Source: Streptococcus alactolyticus (GTDB lineage Bacteria > Bacillota > Bacilli > Lactobacillales > Streptococcaceae). From it: a stretch of DNA of 64,000 nucleotides. The position numbers and the translations under genes are program-made. Location of the stretch: the NCBI RefSeq assembly GCF_012277075.1, contig NZ_JAAXMT010000004.1, positions 62,001 to 126,000 on the forward strand, given 5' to 3'. Positions 9,072-20,399 of this stretch are shown in pieces (positions within the stretch are counted from its first letter, which is position 1; each line of letters starts with the position of its first letter). The notes below the pieces were generated by a model. That model worked only from the letters and a program-made list of their open reading frames with translations. It was not told the DNA's origin and searched no databases.

Positions 9072-10448
9072 ATGAAGAAAAAAATCATGGCAGGGCTTCT
9101 TGCTACAACAATGACGCTTGGTACTTTGACTGGTTGTGGTAGCTCATCAACCTCATCAAGCAAAACGGACAACGTTGAAGTTGAAACCGTTGAAATGGCT
9201 GCAGCTAACGAAGTTAGCGGTACAGAAATCACTTTCTGGCATTCTATGGGTGGCTCTGTTGCCAAAGCAATGGACGAATTGGTGGACCGTTTCAACGAAG
9301 AAAACGAATACGGTATCACGGTTAACGCTCAATACCAAGGGGAATACGATGATTCGCTAAACAAATTGAAGAGTGCGCAAATCGGAAACATGGGAGCAGA
9401 CCTTGTCCAAGTTTATGAAATTGGAACACGTTTCATGATTGAATCTGGTTGGACTGTTCCAATGCAAAACATGGTTGACGCTGATAACTACGACCTTTCT
9501 CAAATCGAGCCAAACTTGTCAGCTTACTACACTATTGATGACCAATTGTACTCAATGCCATTTAACTCATCAACACCAATCATGTACTACAACAAGGACA
9601 TCTTTGACAAAGCTGGCATAACAGAAATTCCAGATAGCTTGGAAGAGCTTAGCGAAGTTGGTGGTCAATTGATGGAAAAAGGTGGCGCTGACCAAGTTAT
9701 CTCTCTTGGTATTTATGGTTGGTTCTTCGAGCAATTCATCAGCAAACAAGGCCTTGATTACGCAAATAACGGCAACGGTCGTGAAGACATTGCCACAGCA
9801 GTTGCCTTTGACGAAAATGGAGCTGCTGAAAACATCCTTTCAATCTGGAAAGAATTGAACGACAAAGGTTATGCACCAAACGTTGGTCGTGGTGGCGATG
9901 CTGGTCTTGCTGACTTCTCATCAGGTAAATCAGCTATCACTCTTGGTTCAACAGCATCACTTAACCAAATCCTTCAAGACGTTAACGGTAAATTTGAAGT
10001 AGGAACAGCTTACTTCCCTAAAATCAGCTCATCTGACGAAGGTGGCGTATCAATCGGTGGTGCATCACTTTGGGCTTTGAACAACAACGATCCGAAAAAA
10101 CTTCGTGCAACTTGGGAATTTGTTAAATTCTTGATCTCACCAGAATCACAAGCTTTCTGGAACGCTTCAACTGGTTACTTCCCTGTAACAGTAGCTGCCC
10201 ACGAAGAGCAAGTCTTCAAAGACAACATTGCCAAATACCCGCAATTTGAAACTGCGATTGAGCAATTGCACGCTTCTTCACCTGAATATGCTGGTGCATT
10301 GCTAAGTGTATTCCCTGAAGCACGTTCTATTGTTGAAACAGAAATTGAAAAAACCATCAATGGTGAACAAAGTGTTGATGAAGCTGTTGAAAGCATGTCA
10401 TCTTCAATCAACGACGCTATTGAAGAGTATAACCTTGTAAATGAATAA
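9072..10448 (+). CDS. ugpB: Glycerol-3-phosphate/glycerophosphodiester-binding lipoprotein, UgpB-like
   Basis: This 458-residue family-1 solute-binding protein has the lipoprotein signal MKKKIMAGLLATTMTLGTLTG-C (Cys about 22) and a Ser/Thr-rich tether. Motifs typical of UgpB are visible: EITFWHSMGG, PFNSSTPIMYYNKDIFDKAG, IGGASLWAL and STGYFPVTVAA. UgpB binds sn-glycerol-3-phosphate and glycerophosphodiesters. A phosphodiesterase gene downstream supports this substrate. The codon choice is optimised (strongly biased), suggesting high expression. Confidence 0.85.
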   Translation: MKKKIMAGLLATTMTLGTLTGCGSSSTSSSKTDNVEVETVEMAAANEVSGTEITFWHSMGGSVAKAMDELVDRFNEENEYGITVNAQYQGEYDDSLNKLKSAQIGNMGADLVQVYEIGTRFMIESGWTVPMQNMVDADNYDLSQIEPNLSAYYTIDDQLYSMPFNSSTPIMYYNKDIFDKAGITEIPDSLEELSEVGGQLMEKGGADQVISLGIYGWFFEQFISKQGLDYANNGNGREDIATAVAFDENGAAENILSIWKELNDKGYAPNVGRGGDAGLADFSSGKSAITLGSTASLNQILQDVNGKFEVGTAYFPKISSSDEGGVSIGGASLWALNNNDPKKLRATWEFVKFLISPESQAFWNASTGYFPVTVAAHEEQVFKDNIAKYPQFETAIEQLHASSPEYAGALLSVFPEARSIVETEIEKTINGEQSVDEAVESMSSSINDAIEEYNLVNE

Positions 10449-10512
10449 TAGAGTGCTACAATAGAGTTATGAAGCAGGGCGGATGAGGTATTATCCCCCT
10501 GTTTCGTTTTTT
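10435..10512 (+). terminator. Terminator after ugpB with a promoter directly in front
   Basis: The stem GAAGCAGGG / CCCTGTTTC (10471-10505), with an inner GGAT/ATCC pairing, is followed by TTTTTT. Just before it lies TTGTAA, a 16-nt spacer and extended -10 TGCTACAAT (10454-10462). Transcripts from ugpB would mostly end here; a transcript starting at about 10469 would either stop after some 45 nt or read into ugpQ. Confidence 0.65.
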
Positions 10513-10547
10513 ATGAGCATTATTAAAGAATTGTTGGGAGTGAGAAA

Positions 10548-11294
10548 ATGAAAACCGTTAGTATTTTTGCCCATAGAGGAGCCAGTCATCAGGCTCCTGA
10601 AAACACCCTTGAAGCCTTTCAAAAAGCCGTTGACCAAGGAGTTGATGGTATTGAATTAGACGTTCAAATGACCAAAGACCAAGTGCTTGTGGTTGCCCAC
10701 GATGAGCAGTTGGAGCGTGTCAGCAATGGAAAAGGTTACCTAAAAGACCATACTTTACAAGAATTGCGCGCCTTGGATTTTTCATGTGGACACGATGAAT
10801 ACAGTCAGGTAAAGATTCCGACCTTGGCTGAAGTTTTGGAATTGGTCAAAGATAGCGACATTGTCCTTAATATTGAACTAAAGACGAGTTTGTTTTGGTA
10901 CCCAGGTATCGAGGATGCCACGGTTCAATTGGTGCAAGAAAAAAGCATGGAAGACCGTGTGATTTATTCATCGTTTAACCATTATAGCATCCAAAAAATC
11001 AAGACCCTTGCCCCACAAGCCCAGACGGCCTATCTCTTTTTTGATGTCATTGTTGATGCAGAACATTACACGCTTAATGCTGGTGTGCCAGCCATTCATC
11101 CTTGTTTTTGCCAATTGCTCATGCCTGAGATTTTAGAGCGTTATAAGAATTCAGATGTGAAAGTGCGTGTCTGGACAGTGGATGAGCCACAGTTAATCAA
11201 GCAATTCATGGCAGCAGGAGTGGATGCCATCATTACCAATGAGCCAGAGTTAGCCTTGAAAATACGTCGTGAAATGGAGGAAAACAAATGTTAG
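10548..11294 (+). CDS. ugpQ: Glycerophosphodiester phosphodiesterase (UgpQ/GlpQ type)
   Basis: This 248-residue cytosolic GDPD TIM barrel has catalytic motifs FAHRGASHQAPENTLEAF, GIELDVQMTKD and VAHDEQLERVSNGKG; later YSSFNH and VWTVDEP are also typical. There is no signal peptide, so it works on substrate imported by the neighbouring transporter, releasing an alcohol and sn-glycerol-3-phosphate. Its end overlaps the next gene by 7 nt. Confidence 0.92.
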   Translation: MKTVSIFAHRGASHQAPENTLEAFQKAVDQGVDGIELDVQMTKDQVLVVAHDEQLERVSNGKGYLKDHTLQELRALDFSCGHDEYSQVKIPTLAEVLELVKDSDIVLNIELKTSLFWYPGIEDATVQLVQEKSMEDRVIYSSFNHYSIQKIKTLAPQAQTAYLFFDVIVDAEHYTLNAGVPAIHPCFCQLLMPEILERYKNSDVKVRVWTVDEPQLIKQFMAAGVDAIITNEPELALKIRREMEENKC

Positions 11295-12124
11295 GCAAGA
11301 AGAAATTATTCTTATTTGATATTGACGGTACGGTTTGTTTGGGTGACAAATTGATACCAGGGGTTAAACCTTTTTTACAAGACATCAAGCAAAGTGGTGG
11401 TCAATTTATTTTTGTTACCAATAACGCCACAAAAAGCGTTGCTGATTATGTGACCTTTTTCAAAGGACTGGGTGTGGCTTGTGATGAGGCCAATTTTATC
11501 ACGGCTTCGTACGTGACGGTGTACTATTTAAAAACGCACTATCCTGACCAATTGATTTATGTTTTGGGAACAGATTCTTTACAAGAAGAACTCAAATGCA
11601 ACGGTATTCGTGTGACAACGGATTGCCATGAAGAAGGCATTGCTTGCGTCCTTGTGTCTTATGATAATCAACTCACTTACGACAAATTAGTGGATGTTTG
11701 CTGGTTATTGACCAAGGCAGATGTGGATTATGTGGCAACTAATCCTGACATGGTCTGTCCTGTGGAATTTGGCTATGTACCAGATTGTGGAGCTATTTGT
11801 GAAATGATAGCCCATGCGGTCAAAAAAGAGCCTTACTATATCGGTAAACCTGAAACGGCTATGGTGGATTTTGCCTTAAAACAAAACCCTTACACCAAGG
11901 AAGAAACCATGTTGGTTGGTGATCGTTTGTACACCGATATTCGTTGTGGGAAAAAAGCAGGCGTGGATACGGTCTTGGTTTTGACAGGTGAAACCACTAA
12001 TGCAGATGTTTCTGCGAGTGTCGAAAAACCCAATTACGTGGAAAATTCAGTAGCAACCTTGTACAAGAAATGGAAGAAAGACAGACAATACCTTCATCAC
12101 AATGAAGAAAGTGAGGTTGGTTAA
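11288..12124 (+). CDS. HAD-IIA phosphatase (NagD/PGP-like), possible glycerol-3-phosphate phosphatase
   Basis: This encodes 278 residues. Motif I FLFDIDGTVCLGD, motif II FVTNNATKS, a C2A cap domain, and motif III-IV LVGDRLYTDIRCGKKAG place it in HAD subclass IIA with NagD and PGP. It overlaps ugpQ by 7 nt, implying coupled expression. HAD-IIA enzymes include glycerol-3-phosphate phosphatases, which would act on the UgpQ product; the substrate is inferred from context only. A second HAD-IIA gene lies at 43342. Confidence 0.85.
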   Translation: MLGKKKLFLFDIDGTVCLGDKLIPGVKPFLQDIKQSGGQFIFVTNNATKSVADYVTFFKGLGVACDEANFITASYVTVYYLKTHYPDQLIYVLGTDSLQEELKCNGIRVTTDCHEEGIACVLVSYDNQLTYDKLVDVCWLLTKADVDYVATNPDMVCPVEFGYVPDCGAICEMIAHAVKKEPYYIGKPETAMVDFALKQNPYTKEETMLVGDRLYTDIRCGKKAGVDTVLVLTGETTNADVSASVEKPNYVENSVATLYKKWKKDRQYLHHNEESEVG

Positions 12125-12187
12125 GACCAAATCCGCACCTAGCTTCCTAAAAAATTCGGTTTTTGTTAGCCTTTTTTTAATAAAATA

Positions 12188-12196
12188 TGCTACAAT
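12188..12196 (+). promoter_or_regulatory. Extended -10 promoter of flavodoxin
   Basis: TGCTACAAT (TGn plus TACAAT) lies 27 nt before the flavodoxin start. No convincing -35 is seen. Confidence 0.55.
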
Positions 12197-12223
12197 AAAA
12201 GTAATTTATGTTTGGAGGAAACT

Positions 12224-12670
12224 ATGGCTTTAGTAAAAATTGTCTATGCTAGCATGACAGGAAATACAGAAGAAATTGCTGATATTGTTGGAAATGCCTT
12301 TGAGTCACTAGGACATACCGTTGAAGTGGACGAATGCACAACTGTTGACGCAGCTGATTTTGAAGATGCCGATGTGGCTATCGTGGCATCATATACTTAT
12401 GGTGATGGGGATTTACCAGATGAAATCGTTGATTTCTACGAAGACCTTGCTGATGTTGATTTGGCAGATAAAGTCTTTGGTGTGGTTGGTTCTGGTGATA
12501 CCTTCTACGATTATTTCTGTAAAGCCGTTGATGACTTTGAAGCTCAGTTTGCTCTAACAGGAGCAACTAAAGGAGCTGAGTCTGTGAAGGTGGACTTGTC
12601 AGCTGATGATGAGGATATCCAAAAATTAGAGGCATTTGCGCAAGCTATTTCCCAAAAAGTCAATGGATAA
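12224..12670 (+). CDS. Flavodoxin
   Basis: This encodes 148 acidic residues beginning MALVKIVYASMTGNTEEIAD, whose SMTGNTE loop binds FMN phosphate. The FMN-ring loops SYTYGDGDLPDEI and GSGDTFYDYFC are also clear. It is a small soluble electron carrier. I use ATG 12224, which has GGAGG about 5 nt upstream; a TTG at 12212 overlaps that ribosome site and is not a start. It is flanked by its own promoter and terminator, so it is monocistronic. Confidence 0.93.
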   Translation: MALVKIVYASMTGNTEEIADIVGNAFESLGHTVEVDECTTVDAADFEDADVAIVASYTYGDGDLPDEIVDFYEDLADVDLADKVFGVVGSGDTFYDYFCKAVDDFEAQFALTGATKGAESVKVDLSADDEDIQKLEAFAQAISQKVNG

Positions 12671-12676
12671 TAGATG

Positions 12677-12705
12677 AAAAGGGGTCTTCAGAAGACCTCT
12701 TTTTT
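12677..12705 (+). terminator. Terminator after flavodoxin
   Basis: AAAAGGGGTCTT / AAGACCTCTTTT (12 bp with one G-T, 3-nt loop) continues into T6. Confidence 0.85.
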
Positions 12706-12813
12706 ACTGAAGGTGTCAGGATTCCCTTTTCATTAGATAAGGACTTATAGTATAATAAAAAGACAATAGTAAGCAATCTTATTGGGAAAGACTAATGATT
12801 TAAGGGTGAAACG

Positions 12814-13506
12814 ATGAAAAAAGTGAAGTATGGCTATGATGAACTCCGCCGCTTCTTGGTGTTGTTTGGTGTGGTTCTAGTTCTAGGTTATTTTATTCTT
12901 TATGTGATTGGGCACTGGGAATTGCTGGTGCGTTTTTGGGAATCCAATTCGCAAGCTGAAATCAATCGAGTGATTTCCCAGCTTCGTCATAAGACTATTT
13001 TGAATTTTGTAGTCTTGGTTATTCTGACGGCTGTGACGGCGGCTATTCCATTTATGTCTAATGCCATTTTTGCCATTTTTAATGGGGTGGTTTATGGTCC
13101 TTATATCGGCTTTGGCATGAATTTGCTGGGAAATGTCTTGGGGAATTTTATCTTTATCAAGTTGCTCAATGTCGTGGATATCACCGATAGTGAAAACAAA
13201 TTGAAAAAGCGTTTTAGTGGCATTCAAGCGCTAGAAAACAAGAATTATGGGATTATTTTAGGCTACATGATTCCTGTTGTACCAACGATTTTGATCAATT
13301 ATCATGTAGCAGAAGAAAAGCTTCCTTGGCGCAAATGGCTGCTCTATGTTACCATTGGGGTGGCTCCGAGTAGTCTAATTTATGCCTTGGGTGGTGACGC
13401 TGTGATTGCTGGTAATGTCAGACGTTTGATTGTGCTTGGTGTGATTATCGCTCTTGGTTATGTCTTAGTAACCGTGATTAGACGCCGAAATAACAACAAA
13501 ATGTAA
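12814..13506 (+). CDS. TVP38/TMEM64 (VTT-domain) membrane protein
   Basis: This is a 230-residue integral membrane protein with about five hydrophobic segments. The central VTT/SNARE-associated block includes NAIFAIFNGVVYGPYIGFG, GNVLGNFIFI and GYMIPVVPTILINYHVAE. Relatives (YdjX/YtxB/DedA-like) are thought to act in lipid or polyprenyl-phosphate handling, but no function can be assigned here. A promoter with TATAAT lies about 60 nt upstream. The chorismate mutase gene follows after 21 nt. Confidence 0.85.
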   Translation: MKKVKYGYDELRRFLVLFGVVLVLGYFILYVIGHWELLVRFWESNSQAEINRVISQLRHKTILNFVVLVILTAVTAAIPFMSNAIFAIFNGVVYGPYIGFGMNLLGNVLGNFIFIKLLNVVDITDSENKLKKRFSGIQALENKNYGIILGYMIPVVPTILINYHVAEEKLPWRKWLLYVTIGVAPSSLIYALGGDAVIAGNVRRLIVLGVIIALGYVLVTVIRRRNNNKM

Positions 13507-13527
13507 AAGGAAAGTGCAGCTTAAAGA

Positions 13528-13812
13528 ATGGTAAGAAAAACAATGATAGATTTAGATGTGACGCGCCAAAAAATTGATGCCATAGATGCAGACTTGGTGG
13601 CGCTTTTGGAAGAACGTATGCAACTAGTCAATGATGTCGTCGCTTACAAAAAAACGGTTGGCAAGCCAATCTTAGACACAAGCCGTGAACACGCCGTCCT
13701 TCAAAAAGTAGCCGATAGGGTTCAAGAAAAAGCGTTTGAGGATACGATTGTTAATACTTTTTCAGATATCATGAAACGTTCCCGCGACTACCAAGCCACA
13801 CAAATAGACTAG
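13528..13812 (+). CDS. Chorismate mutase, AroQ type
   Basis: This encodes 94 all-helical residues: TRQKIDAIDADLVALLEERMQL...YKKTVGKPILDTSREHAVLQKV. The conserved active-site pattern R-x2-I-D and the ERM...K...R(E) residues are visible. It converts chorismate to prephenate for Phe/Tyr synthesis. A second ATG (codon 6, 13543) could be the true start; neither has an ideal ribosome site. Confidence 0.92.
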   Translation: MVRKTMIDLDVTRQKIDAIDADLVALLEERMQLVNDVVAYKKTVGKPILDTSREHAVLQKVADRVQEKAFEDTIVNTFSDIMKRSRDYQATQID

Positions 13813-13855
13813 ACTATTTTGCTAAAAAAACTCTCGCGAAAATGGTTTCTATCTC

Positions 13856-13968
13856 TTTACACAACTTACCTTTTTTGCTAGAATAGTAAGAGTGTGTGAT
13901 GGACACACGAAATATGGCTAATCCGCTGGGACAAGCACTTATGATTAGTAAGATAGGAGAAAAATAGA
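13856..13968 (+). promoter_or_regulatory. rplS promoter and L19 leader
   Basis: TTTACA, a 17-nt spacer and TAGAAT (13856-13884) form a strong promoter. The transcribed leader (about 13891 on) opens with the hairpin GTGTGT-GATGG-ACACAC and leads to AGGAG before rplS. Firmicute rplS genes commonly carry a structured L19 leader thought to mediate autogenous control; a match to that family is likely but not computed here. Confidence 0.65.
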
Positions 13969-14316
13969 ATGAATCCATTAATTCAAAGTTTGACTGAAAG
14001 TCAATTACGTACTGACATCCCTACATTCCACCCTGGTGATACTGTTCGTGTTCACGCGAAAGTTGTCGAAGGAAACCGCGAACGTGTCCAAATCTTCGAA
14101 GGTGTGGTTATTTCTCGTAAAGGTCAAGGGATCTCAGAAATGTACACAGTTCGTAAAATGTCAAGTGGTATCGGGGTAGAACGTACTTTCCCAGTTCATA
14201 CACCACGTGTTGAAAAAATCGAAGTTGTTCGTCATGGTAAAGTGCGTCGTGCTAAACTTTACTACTTGCGTGCATTGCAAGGTAAAGCAGCTCGTATTAA
14301 AGAAATCCGTCGTTAA
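13969..14316 (+). CDS. rplS: 50S ribosomal protein L19
   Basis: This encodes 115 residues, the usual length, starting [20 protein letters not shown] with the conserved [21 protein letters not shown] and [13 protein letters not shown]. It sits at the 30S-50S interface. Codon use is highly biased as expected. It is followed by a terminator and tRNA-Arg. Confidence 0.98.
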   Translation: MNPLIQSLTESQLRTDIPTFHPGDTVRVHAKVVEGNRERVQIFEGVVISRKGQGISEMYTVRKMSSGIGVERTFPVHTPRVEKIEVVRHGKVRRAKLYYLRALQGKAARIKEIRR

Positions 14317-14337
14317 TGAGCACTGCTATGTAACGAG

Positions 14338-14366
14338 AAAAATCTGTCCTCGGGACAGATTTTTTC
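14338..14366 (+). terminator. Terminator after rplS
   Basis: AAAATCTGTCC-TCG-GGACAGATTTT with trailing T forms an 11-bp perfect stem. Confidence 0.9.
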
Positions 14367-14370
14367 ATAA

Positions 14371-14442
14371 CTCCCCTTAGTTCAATGGATATAACAACTC
14401 CCTCCTAAGGAGTAGTTGCTGGTTCGATTCCGGCAGGGGAGA
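14371..14442 (+). tRNA. tRNA-Arg (anticodon CCU)
   Basis: The acceptor arms CTCCCCT (14371-14377) and AGGGGAG (14435-14441) pair fully, with discriminator A. The anticodon arm is ACTCC-CTCCTAA-GGAGT, giving anticodon CCT, which reads AGG. The T arm is GCTGG-TTCGATT-CCGGC. The D arm is short (GTT/AAC plus a C-T mismatch). CCA is not encoded. Confidence 0.92.
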
Positions 14443-14500
14443 TCCACGTTTCTAAGGTAGCTGGTCATTTGGACGAAGACAGGTGACGAATTGGCATAAG

Positions 14501-14528
14501 AAAGGCGTTTTTCTCATATACGCCTTTT
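14501..14528 (+). terminator. Possible terminator after tRNA-Arg
   Basis: AAAGGCGT / ACGCCTTT form an 8-bp stem with a 12-nt loop, followed by only a short T run. Confidence 0.5.
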
Positions 14529-14568
14529 AAAGTTCTTCTGAGTTCAGCTATTTTTAGATAAGATGTTT

Positions 14569-14600
14569 TATAATAGAGACAAGTATTTTACCTAAAATAC
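14569..14600 (+). promoter_or_regulatory. rodA promoter region with inverted repeat
   Basis: TATAAT (14569-14574) is followed at 14583-14600 by the palindrome GTATTTT-ACCT-AAAATAC, which would lie at or just after the transcription start. It could be an operator or a 5' hairpin; no known regulator is recognised. Confidence 0.4.
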
Positions 14601-14635
14601 CTATCTCTATTGTGATGAAAAATGAAGGAAGTATC

Positions 14636-15847
14636 ATGGCAAAAAGAAAGTATTCAATTGAAAGTCGTGTTGATTATTCGGTGATTTTACCCGTTTTTTT
14701 CCTGTTGTTGATTGGTTTGGTAGCCATTTACATTGCCACCTCAAATGACAGTCCCACTGCGGTGATGAAGGTCATGACGCAACAAGTGGTCTGGATACTT
14801 TTGGGTTGCGGTATTGCCTTTGTTGTCATGCTCTTTAGCACGGAATTTCTATGGAAAATCACGCCTTATCTATATGGTTTGGGTTTGGTTTTGATGGTTT
14901 TGCCCTTGATCTTTTACAGTCCAGCCTTGGTTGAATCCACAGGGGCTAAAAACTGGGTAACTATTGGATCGGTGACCTTATTTCAGCCGTCCGAATTTAT
15001 GAAAGTGTCCTATATTTTGATGCTGTCGCGGTATTCCATTTGGTTCCGACAAAAATACAAGGAAGATTCCTTAGCAAATGACTGGAAATTATTGGGTGTC
15101 TTTGCCTTGATTACCTTGCCCGTCATGATTTTACTTGGCTTGCAAAAAGACTTAGGAACAGCCATGGTTTTTGCGGCTATTCTATCTGGTTTAGTGCTTT
15201 TATCAGGGATTTCTTGGTGGATTATCGCTCCTGTTTTGATCTTAGTGGTCCTATTGATCGGTGGTTTCTTGATGATCTTCCTGTTTCCGCACGGCAAAGA
15301 TTTGTTGCATAGTTTGGGGATGGATACTTACCAAATTAACCGTATTTCTGCTTGGTTGGACCCATTCTCTTACGCGAGAACTATCGCCTATCAACAAACA
15401 CAAGGAATGATTTCGATTGGTAGTGGTGGATTTGCCGGAAAAGGCTTTAACGTCATTGATTTATCGGTGCCTGTTCGTGAAAGTGATATGATTTTTACGG
15501 TTATTGCAGAGGACTTTGGTTTTCTTGGTAGTGTGGCTGTGCTTGGGCTTTACCTCTTATTGATTTACCGTATGATTCACGTTATTTTTGAGTCAAATAA
15601 CCGTTTTTACTCTTACATTGCGACTGGTTTTATCATGATGATTTTGTTCCACATTTTTGAAAATATCGGTGCTGCGCTAGGCATTTTGCCTTTGACAGGG
15701 ATTCCATTGCCTTTTATCTCTCAAGGGGGGTCATCGCTCATCACCAATCTAATCTGTGTGGGCTTGATTTTGTCGATGAGTTACCAAAATAACCTGCACC
15801 GAGAAGAAGAAATGCGAAAACATTTTAGACGCAGTGATCGCTATTAA
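14636..15847 (+). CDS. rodA: SEDS-family peptidoglycan glycosyltransferase RodA
   Basis: This is a 403-residue, roughly 10-segment membrane protein. SEDS signatures include GAKNWVTIGSVTLFQPSEFMK, LQKDLGTAMVF, VPVRESDMIFTVIAEDFGF and PFISQGGSSLITNL. It polymerises lipid II glycan chains for side-wall growth with a class B PBP. I chose ATG 14636 (MAKRKYS), which has GAAGGAAG 6 nt upstream. The rodA-HAD-gyrB-ezrA order is that of S. pneumoniae, supporting RodA over FtsW. Confidence 0.9.
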   Translation: MAKRKYSIESRVDYSVILPVFFLLLIGLVAIYIATSNDSPTAVMKVMTQQVVWILLGCGIAFVVMLFSTEFLWKITPYLYGLGLVLMVLPLIFYSPALVESTGAKNWVTIGSVTLFQPSEFMKVSYILMLSRYSIWFRQKYKEDSLANDWKLLGVFALITLPVMILLGLQKDLGTAMVFAAILSGLVLLSGISWWIIAPVLILVVLLIGGFLMIFLFPHGKDLLHSLGMDTYQINRISAWLDPFSYARTIAYQQTQGMISIGSGGFAGKGFNVIDLSVPVRESDMIFTVIAEDFGFLGSVAVLGLYLLLIYRMIHVIFESNNRFYSYIATGFIMMILFHIFENIGAALGILPLTGIPLPFISQGGSSLITNLICVGLILSMSYQNNLHREEEMRKHFRRSDRY

Positions 15848-15875
15848 AAAAGTTGGGGAAACCCAGCTTTTTTTA
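15846..15875 (+). terminator. Terminator after rodA
   Basis: AAAAAAGTTGGG-GAAA-CCCAGCTTTTTTT is a 12-bp stem with a GAAA tetraloop and T run. Confidence 0.9.
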
Positions 15876-15887
15876 TGAAAACATTCC

Positions 15888-15938
15888 TTGAAAACGACAT
15901 GGATTCTACTATAAAAATTGTCTAAAATGTGATATAAT
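15888..15938 (+). promoter_or_regulatory. Two overlapping promoters before the HAD gene
   Basis: TTGAAA-16 nt-TATAAA lies at 15888-15915, and a perfect extended -10 TGATATAAT at 15930-15938. The second would start transcription within a base or two of the ATG at 15945. Confidence 0.55.
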
Positions 15939-15944
15939 AAACAT

Positions 15945-18457
<2,513 letters not shown>

Positions 18458-18499
18458 TGAGAAAGATGAGTAAAAAATGCTGCATACTCTCTTTAAGTA

Positions 18500-18508
18500 T
18501 GTTATAAT
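18500..18508 (+). promoter_or_regulatory. Extended -10 promoter of ezrA
   Basis: TGTTATAAT lies about 53 nt before the ezrA start. A 6-bp inverted repeat CATACT/AGTATG sits just upstream. Confidence 0.5.
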
Positions 18509-18560
18509 CGTAATGTTATAGATATTTTACGATAAAAAGACAATTTATAAGGAGTTTTAA

Positions 18561-20285
18561 ATGTCGAGCGGAATTATATTACTGCTTGTGGCAATTGTTT
18601 TAATCATCATCATTGCTTACTTAGTCGGTGTGGTTGTGCGCAAGCGAAATGATTCATTGATTGCAACTTTAGAAGAAAAGAAGCAGTCCTTATTTGCTTT
18701 ACCGGTCAACGATGAAATTGAAGCTGTTAAGAGCCTTCATTTGATTGGTCAAAGTCAGACAACTTTTCGTGAATGGAATCAAAAATGGGTAGATCTTTCT
18801 CTCAATTCTTTTTCTGATATTGAAAATCATATCTTTGAAGCTGAAAATCTTAACAACAGCTTTAAATTCATCAAAGCCAAACATGAGATTGACAACGTTG
18901 AAAGCCAATTGAACGTCATCGAAGAAGACATCAATGCCATTCGTGAGGCTCTCTCAGTCTTGAAAGAACAAGAAGAGAAAAACAGTGCTCGTGTCAAACA
19001 CGCTTTGGATTTATACGAAACCCTTCAAGCTTCTATCTCGGAAAAAGAGGACAATTTTGGTTCTACGATGCCTGAGATTGACAAGCAATTGAAAAATATC
19101 GAAACCGAGTTTTCTCAATTTGTCACATTGAACTCAACAGGGGATCCCGTTGAGGCTTCTGAAGTTTTGGATCGTGCTGAAGAGCATACCATTGCACTTG
19201 GTCAAATTTCAGAACAAATCCCAGCAATTGTTGCGAAACTAGAAGATGATTTTCCTGATCAAATGGATGACTTGGAACAAGGTTATCGCCGTTTGCTAGA
19301 GCAAAATTATCACTTTGCTGAAAAAGATATCGAAACCCGTTTCCAAGAAATCCGCGATGCCATTCGTGCCAACTCTTCAGAGTTAGTCACACTTGATTTG
19401 GACCGTGCTCGTAATGAAAATGAACGTATTCAAAGCAAGATCGACACCATGTATGAGTTGTTTGAACGCGAAATTGCAGCGCATAAATTGGCTTTGAAAG
19501 ACAGCAAGATTATTCCAGATTATTTGGCACACGCAAAAGCCAACAACGACAAGTTGGAAAATGAAATCAAACGCCTATCCCATAAATATATTTTAGGGGA
19601 TAGCGACAGTTTGAGTCTTCGTTCATTTGCTCAAAAATTAGAAGAAATTGATCTTGAAGTGATGCCAATTGTTGAAGCCTTTGGTACACAAGAACGTCCA
19701 TTTACTGAGTTGCAATTGATTTTTGACAAGACTTTGAAAACCCTTGACTCTGTTGAAGAAGGTCAAATGGAAGTCTTTGAACAAGTCAAAAACATTGAAG
19801 AAATCGAAACAGTGGCTCGTCAAAAACTGGAAAAATACATCAATCGTTTGCACATGATCAAACGTTATATGGAAAAACGCAATTTGCCAGGTATTCCACA
19901 AGATTTCTTGAGTACTTTCTTCACGACAAGTTCTCAATTAGAAGCCTTGATTAGTGAATTGAGTCGTGGACGTATTGACATTGATGCTGTGGCTCGTCTG
20001 ACAGATGTTGCAACAGCTGCCATTGCCAATCTTGAAGAAGCAACTTACCAAGTCGTGCAAAATGCAACATTGACTGAGCAACTCTTACAATATTCAAACC
20101 GTTACCGTAGCTTTGAACCAAGCGTTCAAAATAGTTTCGAACACGCGTTGAAATTGTTTGAAGTGGATAATGATTACCAAGCGTCATTTGATGAAATTTC
20201 ATATGCTCTTGAAACTGTTGAACCAGGTGTTACAGACCGCTTCGTTTCATCATATGAAAAAACACGTGAACAAATTCGTTTTTAA
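18561..20285 (+). CDS. ezrA: Septation ring formation regulator EzrA
   Basis: This is a 574-residue protein with one N-terminal membrane helix (about residues 4-25) followed by long acidic coiled-coil repeats, the spectrin-like architecture of EzrA. It interacts with FtsZ and coordinates septal and peripheral wall synthesis. Its length matches the family, and gyrB-ezrA adjacency is standard in streptococci. AAGGAG precedes the start. Confidence 0.96.
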   Translation: MSSGIILLLVAIVLIIIIAYLVGVVVRKRNDSLIATLEEKKQSLFALPVNDEIEAVKSLHLIGQSQTTFREWNQKWVDLSLNSFSDIENHIFEAENLNNSFKFIKAKHEIDNVESQLNVIEEDINAIREALSVLKEQEEKNSARVKHALDLYETLQASISEKEDNFGSTMPEIDKQLKNIETEFSQFVTLNSTGDPVEASEVLDRAEEHTIALGQISEQIPAIVAKLEDDFPDQMDDLEQGYRRLLEQNYHFAEKDIETRFQEIRDAIRANSSELVTLDLDRARNENERIQSKIDTMYELFEREIAAHKLALKDSKIIPDYLAHAKANNDKLENEIKRLSHKYILGDSDSLSLRSFAQKLEEIDLEVMPIVEAFGTQERPFTELQLIFDKTLKTLDSVEEGQMEVFEQVKNIEEIETVARQKLEKYINRLHMIKRYMEKRNLPGIPQDFLSTFFTTSSQLEALISELSRGRIDIDAVARLTDVATAAIANLEEATYQVVQNATLTEQLLQYSNRYRSFEPSVQNSFEHALKLFEVDNDYQASFDEISYALETVEPGVTDRFVSSYEKTREQIRF

Positions 20286-20291
20286 TCAGCT

Positions 20292-20321
20292 AAGAAGGCC
20301 ATATGGTCTTCTTCTTTTTTT
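20292..20321 (+). terminator. Terminator after ezrA
   Basis: AAGAAGGCCA / TGGTCTTCTT (one G-T, 3-nt loop) is followed by a T-rich run. Confidence 0.85.
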
Positions 20322-20360
20322 GTCTAAAATTGTATAAATATAAAAAATCTTATTTTAAGC

Positions 20361-20389
20361 TTGCTATTTTTAGAATTTTCTTGTAAAAT
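20361..20389 (+). promoter_or_regulatory. Histidine operon promoter
   Basis: TTGCTA, a 17-nt spacer and TAAAAT precede the T-box leader. Confidence 0.65.
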
Positions 20390-20399
20390 ATTTTTAAAT

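Noticed and set aside
9136..9360. Several overlapping ORFs inside ugpB and eno on both strands
   Set aside because: They are shadows of strongly biased genes, without ribosome sites.
12212..12226. TTG start for flavodoxin
   Set aside because: It overlaps the GGAGG ribosome site; ATG 12224 begins the conserved protein.
14636..15847. Calling the SEDS protein FtsW
   Set aside because: The rodA-HAD-gyrB-ezrA neighbourhood in streptococci identifies RodA.
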